Shown: piece after piece, positions 6,724 to 16,260 of the stretch
How positions within the stretch are numbered: position 1 is the stretch's first letter
How the letters are laid out: each line of letters begins with the position of its first letter
Assembly (NCBI GenBank): GCA_022796475.1
Contig: JAAWIS010000019.1
Location: forward strand, 1-48,850
DNA from: Lachnospiraceae bacterium
GTDB taxonomy: Bacteria > Bacillota > Clostridia > Lachnospirales > Lachnospiraceae
Direction of reading: 5' to 3'
DNA length: 48,850 nucleotides
Made by a program: the position numbers and the translations under genes
The notes under the pieces: generated by a model
What the model saw: the letters and a program-made list of their open reading frames with translations, nothing else
The model's database searches: none
What the model was told of the DNA's origin: nothing

Positions 6724-8238
6724 ATGGGTGAAGCCGTAAAAAAACTGGGATATTACGCTGGAGGAGAGTGGAAAACCTCAAAGACCTCCAACTATACAAA
6801 AGCTTATAATCCAAGTACTGGAGAAGTAATCGCAATGGTTCCCTGCTGTCTTCCCGAAGAGGTGGAGGAGGCCGTTGAGGCAGCAAACAAAGCGTTTCCT
6901 GGCTGGGCAGCGACTCCGGTGATCAAGCGGGTACAGATTCTTTACCGTGTGCGGGAGCTGCTGATTGAGCATATGGATGAACTGACGATGTTAGTTGCAC
7001 AGGAGAATGGAAAGGCCTGGGATGAGGCACAGGGAGATGTATTAAAGGCTAAGGAAGGCACAGAACAGGCGATTTCTGCTCCGTCATTGATGATGGGGGA
7101 GAGTCTGATGGATGCCTCAAAGGGGTATGATACCGTGCTTTACCGGATGCCACTGGGTGTATTTGCCGGAATTATTCCGTTTAATTTCCCGGCAATGATT
7201 CCAATGGGATGGATGACGCCCATGTGCATTGCCTGTGGAAATACGATTGTGCTGAAAGCGGCAACTTTTACTCCGCAGACCTGTATGCGGATAGCCCAGT
7301 TGTACAAAGAAGCCGGGCTGCCTGAGGGTGTTATTAACATTGTTACCTGTTCAAGAAATGAGGCAGAAATTCTGCTGACGCATCCGAAAATAAAAGGAAT
7401 CAGCTTTGTCGGATCCACAAGCGTAGGAATGCATATTTATTCGGTAGCTGCGGCATCAGGAAAGAGAGTTCAGGCACTTTGTGAAGCAAAAAACCATGCT
7501 CTGGTACTGAATGATGTTCCAGTAAAGCGGGTAGCAGCAGGAATTATTAACTCTGCCTTTGGCTGTGCTGGGGAAAGGTGCATGGCGCTTCCGGTGGTAG
7601 TGGCACAGGAAGGAATTGCAGATGCACTGGTGGAAGAGATTGTCCGACAGGCAAAGACAATCACTGTTGGTCCGGCCTGGGAAAAAACGACTAAGCTGGG
7701 ACCGGTGGTAAATCAGGCCCATAAAGATTCCGTTATCCGCTGGATTGAACAAGGAATTGCTGAGGGCGCGAAGCTGGTGCTGGATGGCCGTGAAACAGTC
7801 GTTGAGGGATATGAACAAGGATTTTATCTCGGCCCGACTATTTTTGACCAGGTAAAGCCGGGGATGAGCATTGGGGAAAAGGAAATCTTTGGGCCGGTAC
7901 TCTGCATTAAGCGGGTTACAAGTTTTGAGGAAGGCCTGTCAGTAATGAATGGAAATCCCTATGCAAATGGATCGGTGATCTTTACACAGAACGGACATTT
8001 TGCACGTGAGTTTGCACGTCATACCGATGGCGGAATGGTAGGAATTAATGTGGGGATTCCGGTTCCTGTGGGTATGTTTCCGTTTAATGGAAATAAGCTT
8101 TCGTTTATTGGTGATCTGCATTGTTTGGGAAAGGATGGAATCCGTTTTTATACAGAAAATAAGGTGGTTACAAGCCGGTGGTTTGATGAAGAAACAGCAA
8201 ATTCCACCAGTGTAAGCACTTGGGACGGTACGATATAA
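6724..8238 (+). CDS. CoA-acylating aldehyde dehydrogenase (methylmalonate-semialdehyde type)
   Basis: This 504-residue NAD-dependent aldehyde dehydrogenase resembles MmsA/IolA. The catalytic Cys lies in FGCAGERCMAL (about residue 285). The position usually held by the general-base Glu carries the AKNH signature (CEAKNHALVL), as in methylmalonate-semialdehyde dehydrogenases that use CoA in place of water for deacylation. The N-terminal motifs (IPFNFPAMIPMGWM, KAATFTPQT) fit the same family. It lies 60 bases after the enolase-type gene with AGGAAAGG upstream. In context it probably converts a semialdehyde from the imported substrate into an acyl-CoA; malonate or methylmalonate semialdehyde are the best guesses. 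Confidence 0.85.
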   Translation: MGEAVKKLGYYAGGEWKTSKTSNYTKAYNPSTGEVIAMVPCCLPEEVEEAVEAANKAFPGWAATPVIKRVQILYRVRELLIEHMDELTMLVAQENGKAWDEAQGDVLKAKEGTEQAISAPSLMMGESLMDASKGYDTVLYRMPLGVFAGIIPFNFPAMIPMGWMTPMCIACGNTIVLKAATFTPQTCMRIAQLYKEAGLPEGVINIVTCSRNEAEILLTHPKIKGISFVGSTSVGMHIYSVAAASGKRVQALCEAKNHALVLNDVPVKRVAAGIINSAFGCAGERCMALPVVVAQEGIADALVEEIVRQAKTITVGPAWEKTTKLGPVVNQAHKDSVIRWIEQGIAEGAKLVLDGRETVVEGYEQGFYLGPTIFDQVKPGMSIGEKEIFGPVLCIKRVTSFEEGLSVMNGNPYANGSVIFTQNGHFAREFARHTDGGMVGINVGIPVPVGMFPFNGNKLSFIGDLHCLGKDGIRFYTENKVVTSRWFDEETANSTSVSTWDGTI

Positions 8239-8281
8239 AAGATAAAAGAAAGCCGTTATTAATTTAAACAGATTTTAAAAA

Positions 8282-8319
8282 CAGGGTGATGGATGAAATA
8301 ATTCGTTGCCCTGCTTTTA
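8282..8319 (+). terminator. Possible terminator after the aldehyde dehydrogenase
   Basis: CAGGG and CCCTG flank a 20-base loop followed by a short U-rich run (GCTTTTATT). The stem is short and the tract is interrupted, so this is only a candidate end for the catabolic operon. Confidence 0.35.
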
Positions 8320-8348
8320 TTGCATTTCCGGTGCCTTTCGATTATAAT
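8320..8348 (+). promoter_or_regulatory. Promoter of the MATE gene
   Basis: TTGCAT (8320-8325) and TATAAT (8343-8348) are 17 bases apart, an excellent sigma-A match. It predicts an untranslated leader of about 115 bases before the MATE start codon, in which I see no clear regulatory structure. Confidence 0.65.
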
Positions 8349-8467
8349 ATGGATATAAAGGGGCACATTTGTAAAATGAGTATAGCCAGTATTTCACCGC
8401 ATGTTGGGAGATAAAATAAGAACCCTAAAAACTTAGAGAAAGTTCATTTAAGGAATCAACAGAAACT

Positions 8468-9829
8468 ATGAAATTGACAATTGTAAAAGAAAAAGAATTT
8501 TATCGTTCCGTTTTAGCTATTATGCTTCCTGTGGCTTTGCAGCAGGCGATTAACATGGGTGTTAATATGCTGGATACCATGATGCTTGGTTCTTTCGGAG
8601 AAGTTCAGTTGTCAGCGTCTAGTTTGGCTAACCAGTTTTATAATCTGTTTACCATATTCTGTATGGGAATTATCGGAGGATGCAGCGTACTGTCTGCACA
8701 GTATTGGGGAGCAGGCGAAAAAGATAAAGTTCGTGAAACTTTTAATATGGCCATTCGTCTGGCAGCCGGATTGGCATTACTCTTTGCACTTGTGACATTT
8801 TTCTTTCCAGAATGGATTATGAGCGTTTATACATCAGAAGAAGAGGTTATTGTCCAGGGTGTCCGATATCTGAAAATCACCACATTTGTCTACCTGCTCC
8901 ATGGCACCAGCCTGGTAGCGGCACAATTGATGCGTTCTGTAGGGCAGGCACAATTAGGACTGATCGTATCAATCCTATCCTTTGTGGTAAATATTGCAGG
9001 CAATTATGTTTTCATCTTTGGAGCCTTTGGCGCTCCGCGCATGGAGATTGCCGGTGCAGCGCTGGGAACTTTTTTTGCCAGAACCACAGAATTTCTGGTT
9101 ACATTTGTTTATATTATAGGAATTGACAAAAAGCTTGGATTAAGAGCAAGGCACTTGCTGAAATCTCCTTCCAGTACGTTTTACAGCAATTATTTCCGCC
9201 TGGGGGCTCCGGTGCTTGTCAGCGACGGACTGCTGGCGCTGGGAGATAGCATATTATCTGTGGTTTTAGGCCATATGGGAACGGCTGCAGTGGCTGGCAA
9301 TGCCATCTGCATGGTAGTACAGCGTCTGTTTACAGTGATTATCCAAGGTATTTCCAATGCATCCAGTATTATTACCGGAAATACCATTGGAAAGGGTGAA
9401 CGGGAGAAAGCGATGAAACAGGGGCAGACATTCTATCTGCTTAGTATCCTGTTTGGCGTGATAACATCAGGACTTGTTATGATTTTTGGTCCTATGACCA
9501 TTTCGATATATTCACTGACGCCAGAAACGGTTATTGTTACCAGACAGCTAATGAATACATATGTGGTGATTGTTTTCTTCCAGGCGATTCAGTCAGTTAT
9601 GACAAAAGGAGTGCTGCGAGGCGGCGGTGACACAAAGTTCCTGATGATTGCAGATATCTTGTTTTTGTGGCTGGTATCCATTCCATTAGGAGCTGTGGGA
9701 GGCTTATTGTTTGGATGGCCCCCATGGTTAACAATGCTGTGCCTGCGGATAGATTTTGCTATCAAATCAGTTTGGTGTGTATCCAGGCTTCTCAGCGGAA
9801 AGTGGATTCGTCAGGTGAGCCGGGAGTAA
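8468..9829 (+). CDS. MATE-family multidrug/toxin exporter
   Basis: This cytoplasmic-membrane antiporter of the MATE family is 453 residues long, with the expected 12 hydrophobic helices. N-terminal features are typical: PVALQQAINMGVNMLDTMMLGSFG (helix 1) and GCSVLSAQYWGAGEKDKV (helix 2 and following loop), mirrored in the second half by ISNASSIITGNTIGKGEREKA. Such proteins export cationic drugs or metabolites using sodium or proton gradients. It has its own promoter and is followed by a strong terminator, so it is monocistronic. The ribosome site (TAAGGAATC) is weak. Its link to the catabolic genes upstream is only positional. Confidence 0.9.
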   Translation: MKLTIVKEKEFYRSVLAIMLPVALQQAINMGVNMLDTMMLGSFGEVQLSASSLANQFYNLFTIFCMGIIGGCSVLSAQYWGAGEKDKVRETFNMAIRLAAGLALLFALVTFFFPEWIMSVYTSEEEVIVQGVRYLKITTFVYLLHGTSLVAAQLMRSVGQAQLGLIVSILSFVVNIAGNYVFIFGAFGAPRMEIAGAALGTFFARTTEFLVTFVYIIGIDKKLGLRARHLLKSPSSTFYSNYFRLGAPVLVSDGLLALGDSILSVVLGHMGTAAVAGNAICMVVQRLFTVIIQGISNASSIITGNTIGKGEREKAMKQGQTFYLLSILFGVITSGLVMIFGPMTISIYSLTPETVIVTRQLMNTYVVIVFFQAIQSVMTKGVLRGGGDTKFLMIADILFLWLVSIPLGAVGGLLFGWPPWLTMLCLRIDFAIKSVWCVSRLLSGKWIRQVSRE

Positions 9830-9840
9830 TCTTAAAATCA

Positions 9841-9887
9841 AGCTGGAAAAACAGGAACTCTTTTAGAATGTTTTTCCAGCTTTTTTG
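9841..9887 (+). terminator. Rho-independent terminator after the MATE gene
   Basis: AGCTGGAAAAAC and GTTTTTCCAGCT form a 12-bp stem around a 17-base loop, followed by a run of T. This is a classic intrinsic terminator. Confidence 0.88.
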
Positions 9888-9990
9888 AATTTAATATTCC
9901 AACCAGGTTCCAAGCAGCAGGAACTGAATTCTATTTTTTACTGCACTTATATGCGTTCTTGATTATGCCGTCATTTGGCGCAAAGTTTTG

Positions 9991-10019
9991 TTGTTCTTTC
10001 CGGCAAGTTGTGCTATACT
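9991..10019 (+). promoter_or_regulatory. Promoter of the miaB-mutS-mutL-miaA operon
   Basis: TTGTTC (9991-9996), a 17-base spacer and TATACT (10014-10019) form a good sigma-A promoter. Its predicted start near 10026 lies downstream of the earliest in-frame ATG at 9988, which argues for the miaB start at 10066. Confidence 0.6.
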
Positions 10020-10065
10020 ATTCAAGATTATTTTCCAAAATATCAATTCAATAGCAGGGGTAACG

Positions 10066-11571
10066 ATGACGAAAAGGAAGTCATATGATAGAAAGGGAGA
10101 AAAGTCAAGGAAAATGTATAATGAAATTGATTTAGATAAAATAAACATTCATGCAGAGCCTCCTATAGAAGAACCAGCCCGTCAATATTACTTTATGGCA
10201 AAGTGCCGGGAATGGGTTCGGGAGTTTGAACGGAAAAACGGCCGTCGCCCAGTCTTTTTTACTCAAACCTTCGGGTGCCAGATGAATGCCAAAGATTCTG
10301 AAAAACTCACAGGGATTTTAGAAGCAGTGGGATTTGCTGAAACTGATTCAGAGGAGGCAGATCTTGTCCTATATAATACTTGTACTGTCCGGGAAAATGC
10401 CAATCAGCGCGTTTACGGACGGCTTGGCCAGCTTGGCGTCATAAAAAAGAAGCGGCCGGATATGATAATTGCTTTATGCGGCTGTATGATGCAGGAAAAA
10501 GAAGTGGTAGATAAAATAAAGTCCAGCTACCGTTTTGTAGATTTGATTTTTGGCACACACAATATTTTTCAATTGCCGGAACTGCTGTTTTGCTGTTTTA
10601 TGCGGGACAATCCCAAAAAAATGATTGCAGAGATTTGGGACGGTACGGATAAAATTGTGGAAAATCTTCCGGCTGAGCGAAAGTACTCCTTTAAATCCGG
10701 CGTAAATATTATGTTTGGATGTAATAATTTCTGCAGCTATTGTATCGTTCCGTATGTAAGGGGAAGGGAACGGAGCCGAAATCCAAAAGAAATTATCAGG
10801 GAAATCGAAAAACTGGTTGCAGACGGGGTAGTGGAAGTGATGCTTTTGGGGCAAAATGTAAATTCCTATGGAAAAACATTGGAGAATCCCATATCCTTTG
10901 CACAGCTTCTTCAAATGGCGGAGCAGGTGGAAGGCTTAGAGCGGATTCGTTTTATGACGTCCCATCCAAAGGATTTATCCGATGAGTTAATTGAGGTTAT
11001 GAAGCATTCCAAGAAAATCTGTCCTCATATCCACCTTCCCCTTCAGTCTGGCAGCAGCCGGATTTTAAAGCAGATGAACCGGAATTATACAAAAGAGCAG
11101 TATTTAAAGCTGACAGATAAAATAAAGGCAGCCATACCGGAAATTTCATTGACGACAGATATTATCGTAGGGTTTCCAGGAGAAACAGAAGAAGATTTTT
11201 TGGAAACCATGGAAGTGATAAAAAGGGTAGGCTTTGACAGTGCGTTTACTTTTATTTATTCTAAGCGGACTGGAACTTTGGCAGCAACTATGGAAAATCA
11301 GGTTCCTGAGGATGTGGTAAAGGAGCGGTTTGAACGCTTGCTGAAACAGGTTCAAACAATTGGCGCCAAAGTTTCCGGCCGTCAGGTGCATACGGTACAG
11401 AAGGTATTGGTTGAGGAAAGAAACAGCCATGACAGCCGGCTGCTAACCGGACGTTTAGGAAATAATACAGTAGTGCATTTCCCAGGAGATCCGAAACTGA
11501 TCGGAACTATTGTTAAGGTATTTTTAGATGAGTTTAAAGGGTTTTACTATATGGGAACGATGACTCATTGA
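10066..11571 (+). CDS. miaB: tRNA-2-methylthio-N6-dimethylallyladenosine synthase MiaB
   Basis: MiaB is a radical-SAM methylthiotransferase that adds the 2-methylthio group to i6A37 in tRNAs reading UNN codons. The N-terminal UPF0004 domain holds three cluster Cys residues (C71 in TFGCQMN, then CTVREN and CGCMMQ). The radical-SAM motif is CNNFCSYC (C219, C223, C226), followed by IVPYVRGRERSR, and a C-terminal TRAM domain ends the protein. The start at 10066 fits the promoter; the next ATG, at 10114, is an alternative with a similar ribosome site. It heads an operon with mutS, mutL and miaA; MiaA makes the i6A substrate of MiaB. Confidence 0.95.
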   Translation: MTKRKSYDRKGEKSRKMYNEIDLDKINIHAEPPIEEPARQYYFMAKCREWVREFERKNGRRPVFFTQTFGCQMNAKDSEKLTGILEAVGFAETDSEEADLVLYNTCTVRENANQRVYGRLGQLGVIKKKRPDMIIALCGCMMQEKEVVDKIKSSYRFVDLIFGTHNIFQLPELLFCCFMRDNPKKMIAEIWDGTDKIVENLPAERKYSFKSGVNIMFGCNNFCSYCIVPYVRGRERSRNPKEIIREIEKLVADGVVEVMLLGQNVNSYGKTLENPISFAQLLQMAEQVEGLERIRFMTSHPKDLSDELIEVMKHSKKICPHIHLPLQSGSSRILKQMNRNYTKEQYLKLTDKIKAAIPEISLTTDIIVGFPGETEEDFLETMEVIKRVGFDSAFTFIYSKRTGTLAATMENQVPEDVVKERFERLLKQVQTIGAKVSGRQVHTVQKVLVEERNSHDSRLLTGRLGNNTVVHFPGDPKLIGTIVKVFLDEFKGFYYMGTMTH

Positions 11572-11590
11572 TCGAGAAGAGAGGTAATTC

Positions 11591-14266
11591 ATGGCTGGTA
11601 TGACACCAATGATGACACAGTATTTGGAAACGAAGAAACAGTATCCTGACTGCATTTTATTTTACCGTCTGGGTGATTTCTATGAAATGTTTTTTGATGA
11701 TGCACTGAAGGCATCAAAAGCTTTGGAGATTACCCTGACTGGAAAAGACTGCGGCTTAAAAGAGCGGGCGCCCATGTGCGGCGTCCCTTTCCATGCAGTG
11801 GATTCTTATTTGAACAAATTGGTTCAAAAAGGATTTAAGGTTGCCATAGCAGAACAAATGGAAGATCCGAAAGCTGCGAAAGGACTGGTAAAACGGGAAG
11901 TAATCCGGGTAGTAACTCCTGGAACGATTACCAGCGCTCAGGCATTGGACGAAACACGGAACAACTATTTGATGGGAATTGTTTATTTGGGTGAAATTTT
12001 TGGCATTGCTTCGGCTGACATCAGCACAGGTGACTTTTTTGTAACAGAGGTAGAATCCGAACGGGACCTGTTTGATGAAATTAATAAATTTTCTCCATCA
12101 GAAATTATCTGCAATGAAGCGTTTTATATGTCTGGCGTGGATATAGACGATTTAAAGGAGCGGCATCAAGTATCCATTGCCCCCCTGGACAGTCATTTTT
12201 TCGGAGATGAAACCTGCCGCAAAATTTTGCGGGAACATTATCATGTAGGAAATTTAGATGGTTTGGGTCTTGGGGATTACGATACTGGTGTGATTGCTGC
12301 CGGATGTGTTATGCAGTATCTTTATGAAACACAAAAAAGCACACTGGAGCATCTGACTACCTTAAATCCCTACCAGGTAGGGCAGTATATGGTAATTGAT
12401 ACCTCTACCAGAAGGAACCTGGAGCTGGTAGAAACCCTTCGGGAGAAGCAGAAGCGGGGCAGCCTTCTTTGGGTATTGGATAAAACAAAGACCGCTATGG
12501 GCGCCAGACTTTTAAGAAGCTATATGGAACAGCCTTTAATCCGCCGGGATGAGATTTTAGAACGGCAGGAAGCAATCCAGGAATTTAACCTTAATTATAT
12601 TTCCAGGGAAGAAATCTCAGAGTATTTGAACCCGGTATATGATTTGGAGCGTTTAATTGGGAGAATCAGCTATAAAACAGCAAATCCAAGGGATCTTTTG
12701 GCCTTTAAAAATTCCTTGTCAATGATCCCTTACATTAAAAGCATTTTAGAGGAATTTACCAGTCCGCTGCTTAAAAATCTCCGGGAGGAGCTGGATCCTT
12801 TAAGTGATTTAAAGGATTTAATTGAGCAGGCAATTCTGGAAGAGCCGCCTGTTTCCATCCGGGATGGAGGAATCATTAAAGAGGGATTTCATGAAGAAGC
12901 AGACAAGCTTCGGCATGGGAAAACTGAGGGGAAAACATGGCTGGCAGAACTTGAGGCAAGAGAAAAAGAAAAGACTGGTATCAAGACCATGAAGATTAAG
13001 TTTAACAAGGTATTTGGATACTATTTTGAGGTCAGCAATTCTTTTAAAAATCAGGTTCCGGATTATTATGTGCGAAAACAGACGTTAGTAAATGGAGAAC
13101 GGTTTACTACAGATGAATTGAAAAATTTAGAAGATATCATTATGGGAGCAGAAGAAAAACTCATTTCCCTGGAATATGAACTGTTTTGTCAGGTTCGGGA
13201 TACCATAGCAGCGGAAGTGGTGCGAATCCAGAAAACAGCCAAGGCTTTGGCAGGGATCGACGTATTTGCAGCGCTGTCTGCCGTTGCTACGAAGAATAAC
13301 TATGTGAAACCTTCCATTAATGAAAAAGGACTGATCCAGATTAAAAATGGACGTCATCCTGTGGTAGAGCAGATGATGCGGGATGATCTGTTTGTTTCCA
13401 ATGATACCAGCCTGGATAATGGAAAAAACAGAATTTCGATTATCACAGGCCCCAATATGGCAGGAAAGTCTACTTATATGCGGCAAGTAGCTTTAATCGT
13501 ACTGATGGCGCAGATTGGAAGCTTTGTACCGGCAGAAGAGGCAAATATAGGAATTTGCGATCGGATTTTTACACGAGTAGGCGCTTCTGATGATCTTGCC
13601 AGCGGCCAAAGTACATTTATGGTGGAAATGACAGAGGTTGCCAATATTCTTCGCAATGCCACCAAAAACAGTTTATTAGTTTTAGATGAGATTGGCCGGG
13701 GAACCAGTACCTTTGATGGCCTGTCCATTGCCTGGGCAGTGGTGGAGCATATCAGTAATACCAAACTGTTAGGCGCAAAGACCTTATTTGCAACCCATTA
13801 TCATGAGCTGACAGAATTGGAAGGAACCATTAACGGGGTAAATAATTACTGTATTGCAGTGAAGGAACAGGGAGATGATATCGTATTCTTACGGAAAATC
13901 ATTAAAGGGGGAGCCGATAAAAGCTATGGGATTCAGGTAGCAAAGCTGGCAGGCGTGCCCGACTTTGTTATTGCCCGTGCAAAGGAGATTGCGGAAGAGT
14001 TAAGCGGGGCGGATATTACCGTCCGTGCGAAAGAAATTGCCCAGGTGAATGCTGCCGTTTCCCAGAGGAAAGCCGTTCCAAAGCCGGATGAGGTGGATTT
14101 GCAGCAAATGTCTTTATTTGATACGGTAAAAGATGATGATATTATCCGGGAGCTGGGAGAACTGGAAATTTCCAAAATGACCCCCATTGATGCGATGAAT
14201 ACCCTGTACCGGCTGCAGACCAAACTGAAAAACCGGTGGGAGGGAAATCGAGATAGCCGCCTGTAA
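11591..14266 (+). CDS. mutS: DNA mismatch repair protein MutS
   Basis: MutS recognises mismatches and small loops and recruits MutL. Visible features are the mismatch-reading F-Y-E motif (F30 and E32 in DFYEMFFDD), connector, lever and clamp regions, a Walker A GPNMAGKS at 620-627, the Walker B LLVLDEIGRGTSTFDG and a final helical tail that ends the dimerisation and MutL contact region. At 891 residues it is of usual MutS1 length. It starts 19 bases after miaB with AGAGAGG upstream and is followed 13 bases later by mutL, so the repair pair is co-transcribed. Confidence 0.97.
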   Translation: MAGMTPMMTQYLETKKQYPDCILFYRLGDFYEMFFDDALKASKALEITLTGKDCGLKERAPMCGVPFHAVDSYLNKLVQKGFKVAIAEQMEDPKAAKGLVKREVIRVVTPGTITSAQALDETRNNYLMGIVYLGEIFGIASADISTGDFFVTEVESERDLFDEINKFSPSEIICNEAFYMSGVDIDDLKERHQVSIAPLDSHFFGDETCRKILREHYHVGNLDGLGLGDYDTGVIAAGCVMQYLYETQKSTLEHLTTLNPYQVGQYMVIDTSTRRNLELVETLREKQKRGSLLWVLDKTKTAMGARLLRSYMEQPLIRRDEILERQEAIQEFNLNYISREEISEYLNPVYDLERLIGRISYKTANPRDLLAFKNSLSMIPYIKSILEEFTSPLLKNLREELDPLSDLKDLIEQAILEEPPVSIRDGGIIKEGFHEEADKLRHGKTEGKTWLAELEAREKEKTGIKTMKIKFNKVFGYYFEVSNSFKNQVPDYYVRKQTLVNGERFTTDELKNLEDIIMGAEEKLISLEYELFCQVRDTIAAEVVRIQKTAKALAGIDVFAALSAVATKNNYVKPSINEKGLIQIKNGRHPVVEQMMRDDLFVSNDTSLDNGKNRISIITGPNMAGKSTYMRQVALIVLMAQIGSFVPAEEANIGICDRIFTRVGASDDLASGQSTFMVEMTEVANILRNATKNSLLVLDEIGRGTSTFDGLSIAWAVVEHISNTKLLGAKTLFATHYHELTELEGTINGVNNYCIAVKEQGDDIVFLRKIIKGGADKSYGIQVAKLAGVPDFVIARAKEIAEELSGADITVRAKEIAQVNAAVSQRKAVPKPDEVDLQQMSLFDTVKDDDIIRELGELEISKMTPIDAMNTLYRLQTKLKNRWEGNRDSRL

Positions 14267-14279
14267 AGGAGAGGACAGT

Positions 14280-16232
14280 ATGGCAAATATTACGGTATTA
14301 GACCAGAATACCATTAATAAAATTGCTGCCGGAGAGGTAGTAGAGCGTCCGGCTTCTGTTGTTAAGGAGCTTCTGGAGAATGCTATTGATGCAAAGGCCA
14401 CAGCCATTACAGTAGAAATTAAAGACGGGGGAATTTCTTTTATACGGGTAACCGATAACGGAAGCGGAATCCCAAAAGAAGAGATTCCACTGGCCTTTCT
14501 TCGTCATGCCACCAGTAAAATCCAATCAGCAGAAGATCTGATTACCGTTTCCTCTTTAGGCTTTCGGGGAGAGGCATTGGCAAGTATTGCTGCTGTATCC
14601 CAGGTAGAATTGATTACCAAAACTTCAAATGCTCTTACTGGATTCCGATATCAGATAGACGGAGGGGCAGAAAAAGGAATAGAGGAGGTAGGCGCTCCGG
14701 AAGGTACTACCTTCATTGCCAGAAATCTTTTTTACAATACGCCTGCCAGGAAAAAGTTTTTAAAAACAGCAGCTACAGAAGGGGCCCATGTGGCAGAATT
14801 AGTAGAAAAAATTTCTATGTCCCGCCCGGATATCTCCATTCGCTTTATCCAAAATAATCAGAATAAGCTTCACACCTCAGGAAACCATAATTTAAAAGAT
14901 TTAATTTATACGGTATTCGGACGTGAAATCGCTGCCAATCTCCTTCCTGTTGATCAGGTCATGGGAGATGTGGCAGTAACCGGATTTGTAGGTAAACCGG
15001 TGATAGCAAGAAGCAACCGGAATTTAGAACATTATTTTATTAACGGACGGTATATTAAAAGCAGCATCATTGCCAGAGCCATAGAAGAAGCCTACAAGCC
15101 TTTTATGATGCAGCATAAATATCCATTTGTTATGCTCCATTTTACCATGGAGCCGGAATCTTTGGACGTTAATGTACATCCTACCAAAATGGAGCTGCGG
15201 TTTCGGGATGGGGAGCTGATATATGGGATGGTAAAGGATGCCATATCAGGCGTTTTAGCTCATAAAGAACTGATTCCGGATATGGAACTTTCTCAGCCGG
15301 ACCGAGATTTAAAACGAGCTGAAGAAAAAGAAAAAAGCCGGAAGCTGTCAGAAAGCCCAGAGCCCTTTGAAAAAAAAAGAAGGGGTGTTTATGAACAGAC
15401 TTTAAAGGAGCTTACTTCTATGCCGGAGGGCGTTTTTTTGCGGGAAGAAAGAAGAGGAGAAAACGTAAGGGATCGGAAGCTGAAGCCTTTGCAGTCTGAA
15501 TATGCCGGAGCAAACAGGGGAGAGGAACGGAAAGAAACACCAATACAAAAGGACAAAACGGAAACAAAGCCATTGCAGGAAGAAACAAAGAACATGTCAG
15601 ATGCCACTGTCCAGCTGGAGCTGTTTGATGATAAGTTTCTGGCTAAAAAGGCCAGGACAAAGCATCGCTTGATTGGACAATTGTTTGATACCTATTGGCT
15701 GGTGGAATATAATCAGCAGCTTTTTATTATTGACCAGCATGCTGCCCATGAAAAGATCTTGTTTGAAGCTACCATGAATTCATTAAAAACAAGAGAATTT
15801 GGGACACAGATGGTTAATCCGCCTATTATCCTGACCCTTAGTATGACAGAAGAAGTGCTGATTAAACAGTATATGGAATATTTCCATGGACTTGGTTTTG
15901 AGATTGAACATTTTGGCGGAAAGGAATACGCGGTTCGCGGGATTCCGGCAAATTTATTTTCCATTGCCAAAAAAGAACTGCTTTTGGAGCTGCTGGATGG
16001 GCTGTCAGAAGATACTTGGGCCCAAAAAGCAGATCAAATTTATGAGAAAGTTGCTTCCATGTCCTGCAAAGCAGCAGTAAAAGGGAATCATACCATGTCG
16101 GCTGCCGAGGCAGATGCGCTGATTGATCAGCTTTTGGATATGGAAAACCCATACGCCTGTCCTCATGGAAGGCCTACAATTGTTTCTATGAGCAAATATG
16201 AATTAGAGAAAAAGTTTAAGCGGATTGTGTAG
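14280..16232 (+). CDS. mutL: DNA mismatch repair endonuclease MutL
   Basis: MutL couples mismatch recognition to strand incision. The GHKL ATPase occupies about residues 1-330, with IAAGEVVERPASVVKELLENAIDA (ATP/Mg site), DNGSGI and GFRGEALASIAAV. A poorly conserved charged linker at about 340-450 leads to the C-terminal dimerisation domain. That domain carries DQHAAHEKILFE, matching the DQHA(X)2E(X)4E endonuclease motif, and ACPHGRP, a second metal-site motif. This predicts an active nicking MutL, as in organisms lacking MutH. GGAGAGG precedes the ATG. The stop codon lies in a small hairpin (16223-16243) before miaA. Confidence 0.97.
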   Translation: MANITVLDQNTINKIAAGEVVERPASVVKELLENAIDAKATAITVEIKDGGISFIRVTDNGSGIPKEEIPLAFLRHATSKIQSAEDLITVSSLGFRGEALASIAAVSQVELITKTSNALTGFRYQIDGGAEKGIEEVGAPEGTTFIARNLFYNTPARKKFLKTAATEGAHVAELVEKISMSRPDISIRFIQNNQNKLHTSGNHNLKDLIYTVFGREIAANLLPVDQVMGDVAVTGFVGKPVIARSNRNLEHYFINGRYIKSSIIARAIEEAYKPFMMQHKYPFVMLHFTMEPESLDVNVHPTKMELRFRDGELIYGMVKDAISGVLAHKELIPDMELSQPDRDLKRAEEKEKSRKLSESPEPFEKKRRGVYEQTLKELTSMPEGVFLREERRGENVRDRKLKPLQSEYAGANRGEERKETPIQKDKTETKPLQEETKNMSDATVQLELFDDKFLAKKARTKHRLIGQLFDTYWLVEYNQQLFIIDQHAAHEKILFEATMNSLKTREFGTQMVNPPIILTLSMTEEVLIKQYMEYFHGLGFEIEHFGGKEYAVRGIPANLFSIAKKELLLELLDGLSEDTWAQKADQIYEKVASMSCKAAVKGNHTMSAAEADALIDQLLDMENPYACPHGRPTIVSMSKYELEKKFKRIV

Positions 16233-16260
16233 TCTGCACAATCGTTTAAGGAGATAAAAA

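Noticed and set aside
16223-16243. Hairpin over the mutL stop codon as a terminator
   Set aside because: The 7-bp stem has no real T-run, and miaA follows closely with a ribosome site, so transcription probably continues.
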